Below, in pieces: positions 11,801 to 23,128 of a stretch of 64,000 nucleotides of DNA. Under the pieces are notes generated by a model that searched no databases, had not been told where the DNA came from, and saw only the letters and a list, made by a program, of their open reading frames with translations. The stretch comes from Dreissena polymorpha (lineage: Eukaryota; Mollusca; Bivalvia; Myida; Dreissenidae). The position numbers and the translations under genes were made by a program. Numbering within the stretch: the first letter of the stretch is position 1; each line of letters starts with the position of its first letter. The stretch spans positions 1,937,792 to 2,001,791 of the forward strand of contig NC_068360.1 in NCBI RefSeq assembly GCF_020536995.1, in the 5' to 3' direction.

Positions 11801-12425
11801 ATGAAATACACCGAGATATTACATGATTCATTTCTCTCAAACATTGATGAAAGATGATTAAAATAACAATTCAGTGCTTTTTGAATATTACGAGTCAGTT
11901 TTTGATAAAGTTATGAGTGAGTGTTAATAATAAAGTACATTGTAAGTATCTTTCTTAAACAATTACACGATATTTATATTACATACGAAACACAATTCGA
12001 TTATCGAAGCAGTGTGACGGAGTTCTATGCCTTAACTTTATAAGTATTATAAAACACATCTCAGTCAATTCACAATACTAATTTTATTTAGTGTAGAGGT
12101 CTATTAATTTACAATCTCAAGTTATAATAATTACTAATTTCAAAAGACTTATAAAATAACATACAAAAACCTATCCTACCTCCTAACACTAGTGTCCTAT
12201 CATGTCTGGGAGTAAGTATTATATAGGCCGAGGTGCATGTACTGGACATCTGGCATCATAAGGGAACATGTATCCATTGAATAATTAATTGGGTATAATA
12301 AGAAGGTATACTAACTGCTACCTATCTGATCTTAGGTCTTTCGTGTTCAATTATTTCTTAATTGTGATTCTCGGTATATAGACACCGCTCCAAAGCTATA
12401 TTCGTCCGTATGTTACGTACGACTA
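11801..12425. other. Intergenic within duplicon, no gene seen
   Basis: AT-rich spacer between the duplicon flank and the minisatellite. No open frame or known repeat supported. Confidence 0.35.
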
Positions 12426-12429
12426 CAAC

Positions 12430-13040
12430 TCGCGAGTGAGTATTCAAGCAGAGTGCCTATTAATGCATAACGCGTATCAAAGTAGAGTGCGTAGCAAAGC
12501 TCAATGATCAAAGCAGCGTGGGTATTGTCAAAGAAGAGTGATTATACAAGCAGAGCGATTATCAATGCAGAGTGAGTATCATAGCAGCGGGGTATCAAAG
12601 CAGAGTGAGTATCAAAGCAGAGTGAGTATCAAAGCAGAATGAGCATCAAAGCAGAGTGAGTATCAAAGCAGAGTGAGTATCATAGCAGCGTGGGTATCAA
12701 AGCAGCATGGCCATCAATGTTGCGTGAATACGAAGGCAGAGAATGTATCAAACCAGAGTTACAATCAAGCCGAGTGAGTACAAAAGAAGAGTGCGTATCG
12801 TGGTAGAGTGAGTATCAAATCAGATTGACTGTCAATTCAAAGTGAGTGTCAAACCAGAGTTAGAATCAAGCCGAGTGAGTACCAAAAAAAGGATGCTTAT
12901 CATGGTAGAGTGAGTATCAAATCAGATCGATTGCCAATTCAAAGTGAGTGTCAAACCAGAGTTACAATCACAGAAGAGCGAGTATCAAGCTGAGTGAGTG
13001 CCAAATAAGATTATGTATTAAAATATATCGAAATCAAAGC
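12430..13040. repeat. 17-bp minisatellite, degenerate array (about 35 units)
   Basis: Units of the form GTATCAAAGCAGAGTGA are clearest at 12595-12690 and diverge outward (GTGTCAAACCAGAGTTA and similar). The same unit builds the longer and cleaner array at 21.1-22.6 kb. Both arrays lie about 0.5 kb beyond the 3' end of a KCTD copy, so the array was part of the duplicated unit. Confidence 0.85.
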
Positions 13041-13502
13041 GACTTTCAAACCAGATAGAGTTCTAAATTACAGATGATTATCTGGGAGAACAATACAGAA
13101 GTAACGTCGATCACAGATGCATCAACAAAGCGAGATAGATGTTATATTTGGCGATCCTTTGCTGTTCTGACATAAGAACATATATGTGCACTTTTGGCTG
13201 TTAAAGATTTTGCTTGGTTACCGTATTATGTCCATAGAACATAGATGTGAAAAATAGCAGCATGTATATTAGAAACCATGCAACTAAAAATAAATTAAAA
13301 ATAAACCATGAAAATAGAATATCTTGCGTAAGGCAAAACACTTCAGACCGTGTAGGTCGGCTGTAAGCCTAAAAAATAAAATAACCTTTTATAATCCCAA
13401 CGCTAACTGTCGAATTATTTTAAGTACGGACGTATCCATTACTTATCACAATGTTTTAGGCACTTTGCAAAAGTTTTTTCAACCGTTTCTGATAAGATCG
13501 CA

Positions 13503-14508
13503 TTAGTTAAAATGCATTTGCCAACAACTATTTTGTGTATTTTCCACAAGATTCAAATCTATTTTAGAATCAACATAGTCTTTGTATATTTGTATGTATC
13601 CAATATCTGAAGAAATGTTGAAGGATTGAAAAGGTAAGGACCAAAGTGGGAGGCAGCTATATCCAATACGTTTTCCGTATCCATGTTCCTGTAGATAGTG
13701 GGTCACTACAAACAATAGTTCAGCAATGTCAGTAGTACCGAAATTGAATTCATCTGTAAACAAATTTAATCGAAGACATTGTGTCTGGTCTTCCTTGTCA
13801 ACCAACACCTCGTAACGAAAACCGTTTTGACGTATACCAGCTTAGGTTGTCCGACTTATGGTTGTATGCCTTTCAGAGACGTGTACAATCACAATTATTG
13901 TATTCGCGATATGCCCATACTTTACAGGCTTGAGCAAGTCAATAACCTTGTTGATAACAGTCAAAAATAACGGATTGCGAACATTAATGGCATTTACTTC
14001 AAAAGCAATCCTCACTTGTTTATAGTCGAGCAGTTTAGACGACAACTCTTTTAGTCCAAAGTATTCCGCATATCTGTGCACTGCTTCAGAGACGTCGCTA
14101 GGTGGCAGCGTTCCGAAGCGCAGGAACTCCAGTATATGACCAAATGAACTTCCGTCGCAGTCGATCATGTAGCGACAATCTTTATCTCGGTGAATCACGT
14201 GACGTCCGCTAAACATGGCGGCCAACATGCTGTCTTCATATTTGCAAAGCGTTGATAACATTGTCGTATACAGCTTACCACCAACGTTTAGCTCAATAAC
14301 ATCTGGAAACTAAAGACAACAAAATTACATCAAAACAAAAAGACAGACGACACGTGTTGATAGACGGATAAACGTTTATAAGACAAGCCCGCGCAAACTT
14401 TGAAAAAAAAAGAGTCTTATTCCACGAATATGTTTAAATCATGTACACAAATCTAATATATTCAATACATACAAACGAAAGAGAAACAACACAAACCTCT
14501 GTGGCCAT
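13503..14508 (-). pseudogene. KCTD7/14-like BTB gene with an internal stop (copy 2)
   Basis: Exon 1 (14508-14497) is ATG GCC ACA GAG. The donor reads GTTTGT, weaker than the GTAAG of the other copies. The intron is 14496-14310. Exon 2 (14309-13503) encodes FPDVIELNVGGKLYTTMLST, then SMLAAMFSGRHVIHRDKD and HILEFLRFGTLPPSD, a BTB/T1 fold. A TAA at 13842-13844, in frame, falls after SERHTTISRTT. Translation past it continues in the same frame with KEDQTQCLRLNLFTDE, ELLFVVTHYLQEHGYGKR and SSDIGYIQIYKDYVD, all matching copy 3. It is probably a recent pseudogene. A truncated product of about 157 aa carrying the whole BTB domain remains possible. Confidence 0.75.
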
Positions 14509-14808
14509 TGTCGCTTGCTGATGATCAAAATGAATTAGTCTTGTTCGTAAACACTCCTTATTTAACAAAGTACTGTTAAAATTACAATCCATTAATAAAT
14601 GTAAAAACTACTAAAGCAAAATCATTGTACGTCAATCGGTGTATGCTTCACAGGCATATTGATTATTAGAAACCGATACTCGATATGTTGATACAGACTG
14701 AACGGGCAATTAATCGGTATACTTTAGTCCTTTTCAACGCAAATACAGAGTAAGGCTGAAACAGGTTCTTATTCTACAAGTATTTTAATTCATGTATAAA
14801 ATTCTTAT

Positions 14809-16600
14809 TCATTTACGCATTATCGTTATGTGTCGATTAATGAACAACCTATGAGCTTGATCTGTGACGAAATGTAAAGTAGAATGTATGGATGATACAT
14901 CATTTGCACCCATGTCAATCATAGGCAGGAAAGTGATACTTGCTTTCCTGGGGTATGTGCAATTTCCAGGTCGGTCAAACAAGTGCATAAAACCAGACCA
15001 AGTACGTCTTGATGGTTTCATGTCCAAATAACTTTTAAAAATGCATCAAATTGTCCATGATGATCATGACTGGCACTTTTTAATTCGAGAGTTTCTAAGT
15101 CCTGAATTTGCATTTTTTTCAAGTTCATTATTTTCAGGAACTATTTTATGTCAATTTTTCCCAGCCTCTTTAATTCTTCTAAAGTTATATCTGATCTTGG
15201 AATCGACATACACAGCTTTGAGCCTGGCGTGGTGCAGGCTATGATACCCATCCCGTGAAAAGTACCACTGCCATCATATGTTGCTGTGTTATGGTCCACA
15301 TTATCTGCAACAAATTGGAGGAATTTCCCAGGAAAGTACGTTGGTATGCTCGTAGTAATAGAGGCTGCCGCAGAGGATTCAAATTTTTTTACTTCAGAAT
15401 ATGATGCACAAACTCCAAGATTATACAATAGGTCGACCAAGTACCGTGAAAAGAAATGATGGTGCAGTTGAACTGCTAATCCTAATTGTAAAGGAACAAT
15501 AATAGTCCGTGGTCTACATACCTGCATTACAGCTTGTCCTATTGACGATAACTTCATCTTTACTTCTTTTCCACATAACATTGTACTCAGGAAAAGGCGG
15601 AGACTTGCCGAAACAAAATTCGTGTTTTCTTCAGAAGAAGCTATAGCTGAAAATGTTGGATAAAATTTCTTGTTTGGTTGTACAAGATCAATGTCATCTT
15701 TGATAATTTTAGCTGCAGCCATAAGCACCTTTTGTCATTTCGCCTGCTCTGAAACTTGGGATCCTGATTTTGCTGTTTCATATAACATTTCAGCTGCAGT
15801 TTGTTTAAGCGTTAAAAGTGTCATCTTTTCCAGTTATAGTATTTATTGATAGCCTTTCCCCAAAATGGTCAATTTATTTCTTCTTTAAATGTTTACTTGA
15901 ATAGGTTCTTTCTCCACATTGCTCTTCCATAACGCTAACAAGATCACCAAGGGAAAATACACATCCAACATTTTCCTCTATAAAGAAAACAACTGTTTTA
16001 AAACCCTAATCCGTATCTACACAGTCTGGTCTACCTACAAACTTTTTACTTGGACTTGCGTCACAATCTGCAAAACGTTTAGGAATAGCGCGGTTAGTTC
16101 TAAAATTTACATTACAGTTTTGATGATACAATGCATCTGCTACAGGTAGGTCAATCACTGATGCAATTCTGTGGAGTATTTCCTGTGACCACTCATCATC
16201 TCTTTCAGCACATTTTTCCTTTATTTTATTTTGAAAGTCAATAGTGCGAACAGCATAAACATCAATGCTTCTTTTTTGTTTGTGATTTTGGCATCTTTCC
16301 CACAAAACAGACATTTGTTCTAAAAATCAAATAAATAGGAGGACCTTGTTGATGCAGAAGTCTTATTATTAGTTGGATCTTGTTGTTTTACATTTCGTGT
16401 ATGAATGTATTGTCTACGGCACTCCGTATGTACTACACACCCTTCACTAACATAAACGTTACATTCTTTTCTTCTTAAACAGGGCCTGGCTTGGTTTACA
16501 CTTGTAGCTCGTTTTTATCCAAGTTTTACAGTAAGTTGATGCTCCATCCAAAGGCAGGTCACAAATAGCGCAATTGGGAATCTCCATCTGAAATGTAAAA
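14809..16600 (-). pseudogene. Broken copy of a multi-copy gene of unknown function
   Basis: Conserved-looking blocks run in order on the minus strand. About 16590: NCAICDLPLDGASTYCK. 16314-16006: RTIDFQNKIKEKC, IASVIDLPVADALYHQNC and NVNFRTNRAIPKR. 15728-15141 (195 aa): SLRLFLSTMLCGK, SIGQAVMQVCRPRTIIVPL, FVADNVDHNTATYDG and GTFHGMGIIACTTPG. 15027-14809: LFDRPGNCTYPRKAS and ITFLPMIDMGANDVSS. From memory, blocks like VADNVDHN and ITFLPMIDM recur in many uncharacterised cnidarian and mollusc predictions, which suggests a repeat-borne gene. I cannot name the element class. The copy is broken in several places and its end is missing below 14.8 kb. Confidence 0.5.
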
Positions 16601-16958
16601 TATGTTTTTGTGTTATAACAGATTCATCTAAAAGCAGTTGGTACACATATCCACATATTTACATGTGTTTCAATTGTCAATGAAATTCTTTCAGTTGCAG
16701 CAATATTGTTTGCTCAATATTGAAGACATTTGTGATAATAACCAAATTCTCATATGACATTATGTTCTTAAGTGCCCCCTAATCACCAAAACTGTTTTTT
16801 AAAAACTCACTTGTATTTCCTTTGATTTAGAAATCCATGACTCGAAGAGCAATGAAAACACACACGGACCAGGAATGCCATCTACCTTTAAAGGATAAAT
16901 AAACACAGAATGAATAAATAAAGCTAAAAAAATAACAAGGGACTAAATTGTCACAAAA

Positions 16959-17549
16959 CCAGGTTTTCAATATATAAAAAAAGTCTGATAAAGGGCTTGT
17001 TTCAAAATCAATCTATTTTTAGTCGTGGCGACATTGACCTTGAAAATATCTACGTAGTTCTTTCGCGCGACACACCGTACAATGATAGTGAAAATATATG
17101 CCAAATTTTAAAATCTGACAATCAATGACATAGTTATGGCCCGGACAAGCTCATTTATGGCCATTTTTGACCTTTGAACTCAAAGTGTGACCTTGACCTT
17201 GGAGATATCGACCTAATTATTTCGCCCGACACACCGTCCAATGATGGTGAACAAATGTCCCAAATGATTTTAAAATCTGACGATCAATTACATAGTTATT
17301 GCCCGGACAAGCTCATTTATGGCCATTTTTGACCTTTGAACTCAAAGTGTGACCTTGACCTTGGAGATATTGATGTAATTCTTTCGCGCGACACACCGTC
17401 CAATGATGGTGAACAAATGTGCTAAATGATTTTAAAATCTGACAATGAACGACATAGTTATGGCCCGGACAAGCTTGTTCCGCCCGCCCGCCAACCCGCC
17501 CGCATTCGCTAATCTAATAACCAGTTTTTTCCTTCGGAAAACCTGGTTA
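16959..17549. mobile_element. Non-autonomous TIR element with internal 161-bp repeats
   Basis: The ends AACCAGGTTTT (16959) and AAAACCTGGTT (to 17548) form a terminal inverted repeat. Inside are three tandem units marked by CCGGACAAGCT at 17141, 17303 and 17464, a period of 161-162 bp. Each contains TGACCTTGACCTTGGAGAT and CGACACACCGTCCAATGATG or close variants. A C-rich segment (CCGCCCGCCCGCCAACCCG) precedes the right end. No coding capacity. It sits against the truncated end of the retrotransposon at 17550. Confidence 0.7.
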
Positions 17550-19060
17550 AAAACATCTTTATACCAAATAATCGTTATTTTATGTACGTCGACGCTTCCA
17601 TACTTTTTTGCTGCAAAGACGGATTCCCCTTCTGGGTAAGACATGTGATGTATCTTGCGATACTCCCCGGGGTCCTTTTTTGGAACTAGACCTATTGGCG
17701 ATACTATGAATTCGTTGAACGGTTGTGAAGAGAAAGGGCCTGCAACTCGCCCCTCCAACAGTTCTTTCGAAATGTTTTTCAGAAATTACCTCTGGGTGTT
17801 CGTAAGCCGATTTTAAATTTTTTGCGACGCGTGTTTGTCGCGGTCCGTGATATTGAAGTGAAAAACCGTATTTGAAGCCATAAAAAAAGCAACCTTGCAT
17901 CCGCATTATCATACCCTCGTAAAAATGTTTGTAAAGCGTATAATTTAACCGGCGACGGAGCGATGTCTATAATGTTTTTGTTTTGACAGTTACTGCGTGT
18001 ATCGACTAAAATTGCCTCGGTTTTGTCCGAATTGACGCTGTCCGAACCTGTGTGAATTTGGGTTATTTCTGACCAGAAATGGAGAATCAAACCTCGGTGT
18101 GTTTGCGCGCTGGACGACTCCCGAGGCTTCCGCTACGCTCTGACAGTTTATTGCTGGATGGTTACCCCGACAACGCGAGCAATTGTGAGGAAAACGGCAG
18201 TTCACCAGGCGGCAAGTTCCCTGATTTAAATAATAACACGTGTACTGGTCGCGTGAGGGGCGTAGAAACGTTCCCGATGTGCGCGCGTTTCCGGTTTGTA
18301 CGAGCATACAGCGCCACCAAAGGTCATTATTTATCTCAAACCAAGGTGAGGGTGAGATGCTCTGACGGAGCCTGAACTGCTCGTCATAGGTGCGCCAAGC
18401 CGATCCACCCTGGCGTTACGCGGCCTCTCTTATGGTCCAAAAATATTTCAGCAATTCTTGTGTTTTTGATTTGTTATGATCAAACGATAAATACACAGAT
18501 ATGAAGATAATGAATGCGTCTGACCATTTCTCGATCGAACCAATCGTGTCTTTGCATTATGTTTGTTTCGCCACCAGGCGGCCGCCCGCTGAAACTGAAA
18601 ATGTTGCCCCTGACAGATGACTTTTGAGCTCTACGGACCCTTTTAACAATAACGCGAAATTGACAAATTCACCACGCCCGATTTGTTGTTTTAACTGATC
18701 GGGAATGTGGGCCGCTACGTCATCCGAAACTATCCGGATGTTTGGCATGGCCGCACTCGCTGTTGTGATGTTCGACGCGGCGGACATTGTTGACTGGCTC
18801 GGTTGCTGCAAACTAAAAGTGGGTACACTAACAGGAAGGGGTTCACGAGGAACGATACCAGTGCTTGAACCATTTGAACCGCTTGAACCACCGTTCTCGG
18901 CCTCTCTAAGCAATTGCTCAAAATCGATTATTTGTTTACCTTTATCCCCTTCATCTGGGCTTACCGACCTCGGCCCCTTCTGCGTCCCCGCCTTTCATCG
19001 CGCGCCTCTACCTCTCATGCTGACTGAGATTAAATGCGATTTTATACAAAAGCTTTAAAG
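17550..19060 (-). mobile_element. DIRS-like retrotransposon fossil, gag and RT start
   Basis: Minus strand, 5' end near 19060. The parts in order are a gag-like region (18960-18560, with DQLKQQIGRGEFVNFALLL), a cysteine/histidine zinc-knuckle segment (about 18250-18150, TCRLVNCRFPHNCSRC) and the start of a reverse transcriptase (about 17800-17580, FIVSPIGLVPKKDPGEYR). The gag type and the SPxGLVPKK form of RT resemble DIRS-like tyrosine-recombinase retrotransposons. No recombinase or terminal repeats are present. It is broken (a handful of breaks) and truncated, ending against the TIR element at 17549. Of middling age, since the motifs are still easy to read. Confidence 0.6.
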
Positions 19061-19485
19061 TTTGTCTGAACTGAATTTCGTCTCGACGGAAAAGGAAGTA
19101 GCATTCCAGAAAATGTCACGTGTGCAAATTCGAAGAACCTCGGCGTTAGCAACCTGTTAGCGTCCCTTGATACGAGGAAGCGAACAACCTTACCCGTTTT
19201 GTATTAAAAAATAAATGGACATTATTCCTTATAAATATGAATAATTTGTTTTGTTTTTACTAGTCCTACCGTCAACGTCAAATTTCATAAAATTCAGCAA
19301 TAAGGCAAAACCCAAGTAACGGTACATAGATTGTTAGAAATATGCAAAAACATTAGAAATTGTTTACAATCTTAACTGGGATCGCAACAGCTAACTAAAA
19401 GACATTAATAAAAGACCATATTTAATCACAAACATAATACCATACAGTATCAAACTCGACCTTAATCATTAATAACTTACATGTA
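19061..19485. other. Intergenic, no gene seen
   Basis: AT-rich; nothing recognised. Confidence 0.35.
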
Positions 19486-19640
19486 CTTGTTCACAGATTT
19501 CGGCATGTTTTGAAGTTTGTGATTAAATGCTTTATTGATAAATGTTAACAACAGGACTAAAGAGCCCCCGTGTAAAACAATAATGGAATTGAGGAAAGTA
19601 AAAAAAAGTAATAAAAAAGTCGACACCACCTTGGATCGTA
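19486..19640. repeat. Partial copy of the tRNA-derived TIR element
   Basis: CACAGATTTCGGCATGTTTTGAAGT, TTAAATGCTTTATTGATAAA and the following AAAGTAAAAAAAAGTA match the first 130 bases of the elements at 54040 and 55552. The tRNA-like part and the other terminus are missing. Confidence 0.6.
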
Positions 19641-19839
19641 CTACTGACAATTATATTATGAACCAACTCGTTAATTTCTGATGATTGTGATAACAAAAAT
19701 ACTGAGTTGTGATAATAGCATCATCGGTGTTGCTATAAATATATCCTCTGATAAATAAACTGCCGCAACACCCCTTAACATTGACACTATCGTTTGCTTT
19801 ACAACAGAAGTCGGGTAAGACGAAAAAATAAATCATGCT

Positions 19840-20745
19840 ATTTGTAACATACAATTGTTAAAATCGTTCATAAAAAACATTAAAACGTTGTTGCAAATTT
19901 GCATTCCATAAAACATGATAACTTGTGCAATGCGTTTGGCAGTTGGCAGTTTGTTTTTCCGATGCATATAGGTCATAATACACTAAATAGTTTCCCTATA
20001 TAATTCAATGTAAAAGCGACAACTTTGAGCGAAAATAAATGCAACATTTTGCACATAGAGACCCCCATAACATACCTTTTCTTAAAGGCCATTCTAAGCG
20101 GAATCGATTTATGCAATAAAAAAGATATGTCATGTACAAAGCAAGAAAGAACTTGACACAAATCAAAATCGACTGTTTTTGCAACTTTTTTTTTCGGCCG
20201 TTTCTTAGTGGAATGTAACCTTTTCTAGTGCAATGGTTTACTATAGTCTTCACGTGTATCATATTTCAGGGATTCAGTAGTGAACACCTATTCATGCCCT
20301 ACCATTATCTCTGCAAGATAACACCCAAATAATGGTAAAAAGTGTAAAACATGCCTTCCTGTCAACTATGATATTTTTTTAGAGAGTACAGCCCTACATG
20401 AAGCGATCATTTAGTGTATTGTGACCTATAAATGTCATTAGAAATCTATGACAAACCCCACCTTAGACAACTACGTAGAAAAAAACATATAATATCCGCA
20501 ATCTTGATGGCTCGTCGTGCATATATGACATATATATTTTTTCGTTCATGATTCACACGTGCGGCCTAATATTTAACTTATCACATGTATTTTAAAGTAA
20601 CTTTGTTTTAAATGTGGCGCTGACATTAGGGACTCGTCTTATCGTGCTCAGTTACTGAGTATTATCAAGGGGGTATGCTCGTGTTAGAATATTTGTTTGT
20701 ACGGAGGAATAAGGCCAATGCTGTGATATCGATACTTAAGTCCTG
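19840..20745. repeat. Duplicon flank, copy at 20 kb
   Basis: GTAACATACAATTGTTAAAA, CGTTCATAAAAAACAT and TTGGCAGTTGGCAGTTTG match 26190-26290. TAGACAACTACGTAGAAAAA and CTTGATGGCTCG match 26665-26715. GGGACTCGTCTTATCGTGCT and AGAATATTTGTTTGTACGGA match 11655-11740. No coding sequence seen. Confidence 0.6.
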
Positions 20746-21125
20746 TGAAACAGTTGGCGATGTATTCAGATTTATATTCGTTTTCTTGGTGAGTTAATTG
20801 GTGAGGTGGTGAATAATCGTGAATTTTTTGTTTACGATCGTTTTCTCCCAGTTTCGTTTGCAACGAGAGCAGTTTCCTGATACTAGAATAAGATTGTGCA
20901 TTAAGTACTGTGATACTAGGTCGCACAGGAAAAGTGTGAAAACAGTTTTACATCGTTCCAACAATACGCTGAATAATGCAACATATTTGCAGCAATTTAA
21001 TGTTGTTATTTGAGTGTATTATTGCATCTTTTAGGTTTAGAACACAGTGTCACGTATTTCATGCGTGCTGCCTTAGGGGGAATCCAGTTTGAAACTTTTC
21101 ATCTGAATACAGATTGAGTATAAAA
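20746..21125. other. Spacer before minisatellite, no gene seen
   Basis: A short spacer with no supported reading frame. Confidence 0.35.
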
Positions 21126-21129
21126 GCGC

Positions 21130-22640
21130 GTTAGTATCAAACCAGAAGTAGTATTTAAGCATAGTGAATATCAAAGCGGAATGCTAACAAGGCAGAGTTT
21201 TTATCAAAACATAGTGAGTATTAAAGCAGAGTGAGTATCAAAGCAGAGTGAGTATCAAACCAGAGTGAGTATCAAAGCATAGTGAGTACCAAAGCAGAGT
21301 GAGTATCAAAGTAGAGTGAGTATCAAAGCAGAGTGAGTATCAAAGCAGAGTTAGTAGCAAACCAGAGTGAGTATCAAAGCAGAGTGAGTATAAACGCAGA
21401 GTGGGTATCAACGCAGAGTGAATATCAACGCAGAGTGAGTATTAAAGCAGAGTGGGTATCAAAGCAGAGTGAATATTAACGCAGAGTGAGTATCAAAGCA
21501 GAGTGAATTTCAACGCAGAGTGAGTATAAAAGCAGAGTAAGTATCAAAGCAGAGTGAGTATTAAAGCAGAGCGAGTATGAACGCAGAGTGAGTATCAAAG
21601 CAGAGTGAATATCAGCGCAGAGTGAGTATCAAAGTAGAGTGAGTATCAAAGCTGAGTGAGCATCAACGCAGAGTGAGTATCAAAGCAGAGTGAGTATCAA
21701 AGCAGAGTGAATGTCAACGCAGAGTGAATATCAAAGCAGAGTGAATATCGAAACAGAGTGTGTATAAACGCAGAGTGGGTATCAAAGCATAGTGAGTATC
21801 AAAGCAGAGCGAGTATCAAAGCAGAGTGAGTATCAGAACAGAGTGAGTATCAGAGCAGAATGAGTATCAAAGCAGAGTGAGTATCAAAGCAGAGTGAGTA
21901 TCAAAGCAGAGTGAGTATTAAAGCAGAGCGAGTATCAAAGCAGAGTGAGTATCTAAGCAGAGTGAATATCAACGCAGAGTGAGTATCAAAGCAGAGTGAG
22001 TATCAACGAAGAGTGAGTATCAAAGCAGAGTGAATATCAACGCAGAGTGAATATCAACGCAGAGTGAATATCAACGCAGAGTGAATATCAACGCAGAGTG
22101 AGTATCAAAGCAGAGTGAATATCAACGAAGAGTGAGTATCAAAGCAGAGTGAATATCAACGCAGAGTGAGTATCAAAGCAGAGTGAATATCAACGCAGAG
22201 TGTATATCAACGCTGAGTGAGTATCAACGCAGAGTGAATATCAACGCAGAGTGAATATCAACGCAGAGTGAGAATCAAAAAGGAGTGAGTATCAAATCAG
22301 AGTGAGTATCAAATCAGAGTGAGTATCAAATCAGAGTGAATATTAATCCAGAGAGATTACCAAAGCAGAGTGAGTTTAAACCTGACTTAGTATCAAAGCA
22401 GTATGGGTATTAATCCAGAGTGAGTTTCAAAGTAGAATGAGTATCAACGCAGATTAAGAATTAAACCAGAGTGAGTATCGGAGAAGAATACCACACCCGA
22501 GTGAGTATCGCGGAAGAAGGAATATGAAGCGGAGTGAGTATCGAGCAGCGGATTGACAAAGCAGAGTATCAGCACATAATGCGTATCCAGTCAGCGAGAG
22601 TATCGAAGCAGATACAGTAGACAAGAAGAGTGAGTTCCAA
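21130..22640. repeat. 17-bp minisatellite, long array (about 85-90 units)
   Basis: An almost unbroken tandem run of GTATCAAAGCAGAGTGA and the variant ATATCAACGCAGAGTGA. The two forms often alternate, giving 34-bp pairs, for example around 21960-22260. Both edges decay into variants. It is the same unit as the array at 12.4-13.0 kb but longer and more homogeneous, so it has been amplified or homogenised since the duplication. Confidence 0.95.
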
Positions 22641-23128
22641 ACATCATATGATAATCTGTGAGAACAAACACGAAGTAACGCCGATTACAAATTTATCAAC
22701 AAAACGAGATGGAAGTTTTATGCTGCGATCAAATCATATGCCGTTTGACAAAAGAAAACGTATGTACAATTTTGGTTGTACAAGATAATGCTTGCAAACT
22801 TTGTATTGTCATTAGAGCAAAGATATTATGAAGAACAGCATGCGCATTGTAAATAATGCAACACAAATGATAAGAAACCATACAACTAAAAAACAAACTC
22901 GTGTAAGTCAGAATACTTTGGTATGTGTAGGTCAAGTATAGGCCTACGAAACGAACGCCCGTCAGTCACCACACGCACACAACGTTAACTGTCCAGTAAT
23001 TAGAAGTATTGACGTGTCTCTCGCCCTTTCACAGAGTTACACGGGCAGGTATTTAGGAAAAGTGTCATCGGAATATGAGTGAATTACAAAAGTTATACAC
23101 GCATTTGCTATAAAAGTAAGCAGGTAGT
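22641..23128. other. Spacer between minisatellite and KCTD copy 3
   Basis: Similar in order to 13040-13500 (ACATCATATGATAATCTGTG / ATTACAGATGATTATCTGGG, GAACAAACACGAAGTAACG / GAACAATACAGAAGTAACG). It is therefore duplicated 3' flank of the gene. No separate gene. Confidence 0.5.

Noticed and set aside
17036-17470. Possible coding repeat in the 161-bp units
   Set aside because: No frame stays open across units; the conservation is of DNA sequence only.
21130-22640. CRISPR-like array
   Set aside because: The 17-bp units are directly adjacent with no unique spacers, and the genome is eukaryotic.
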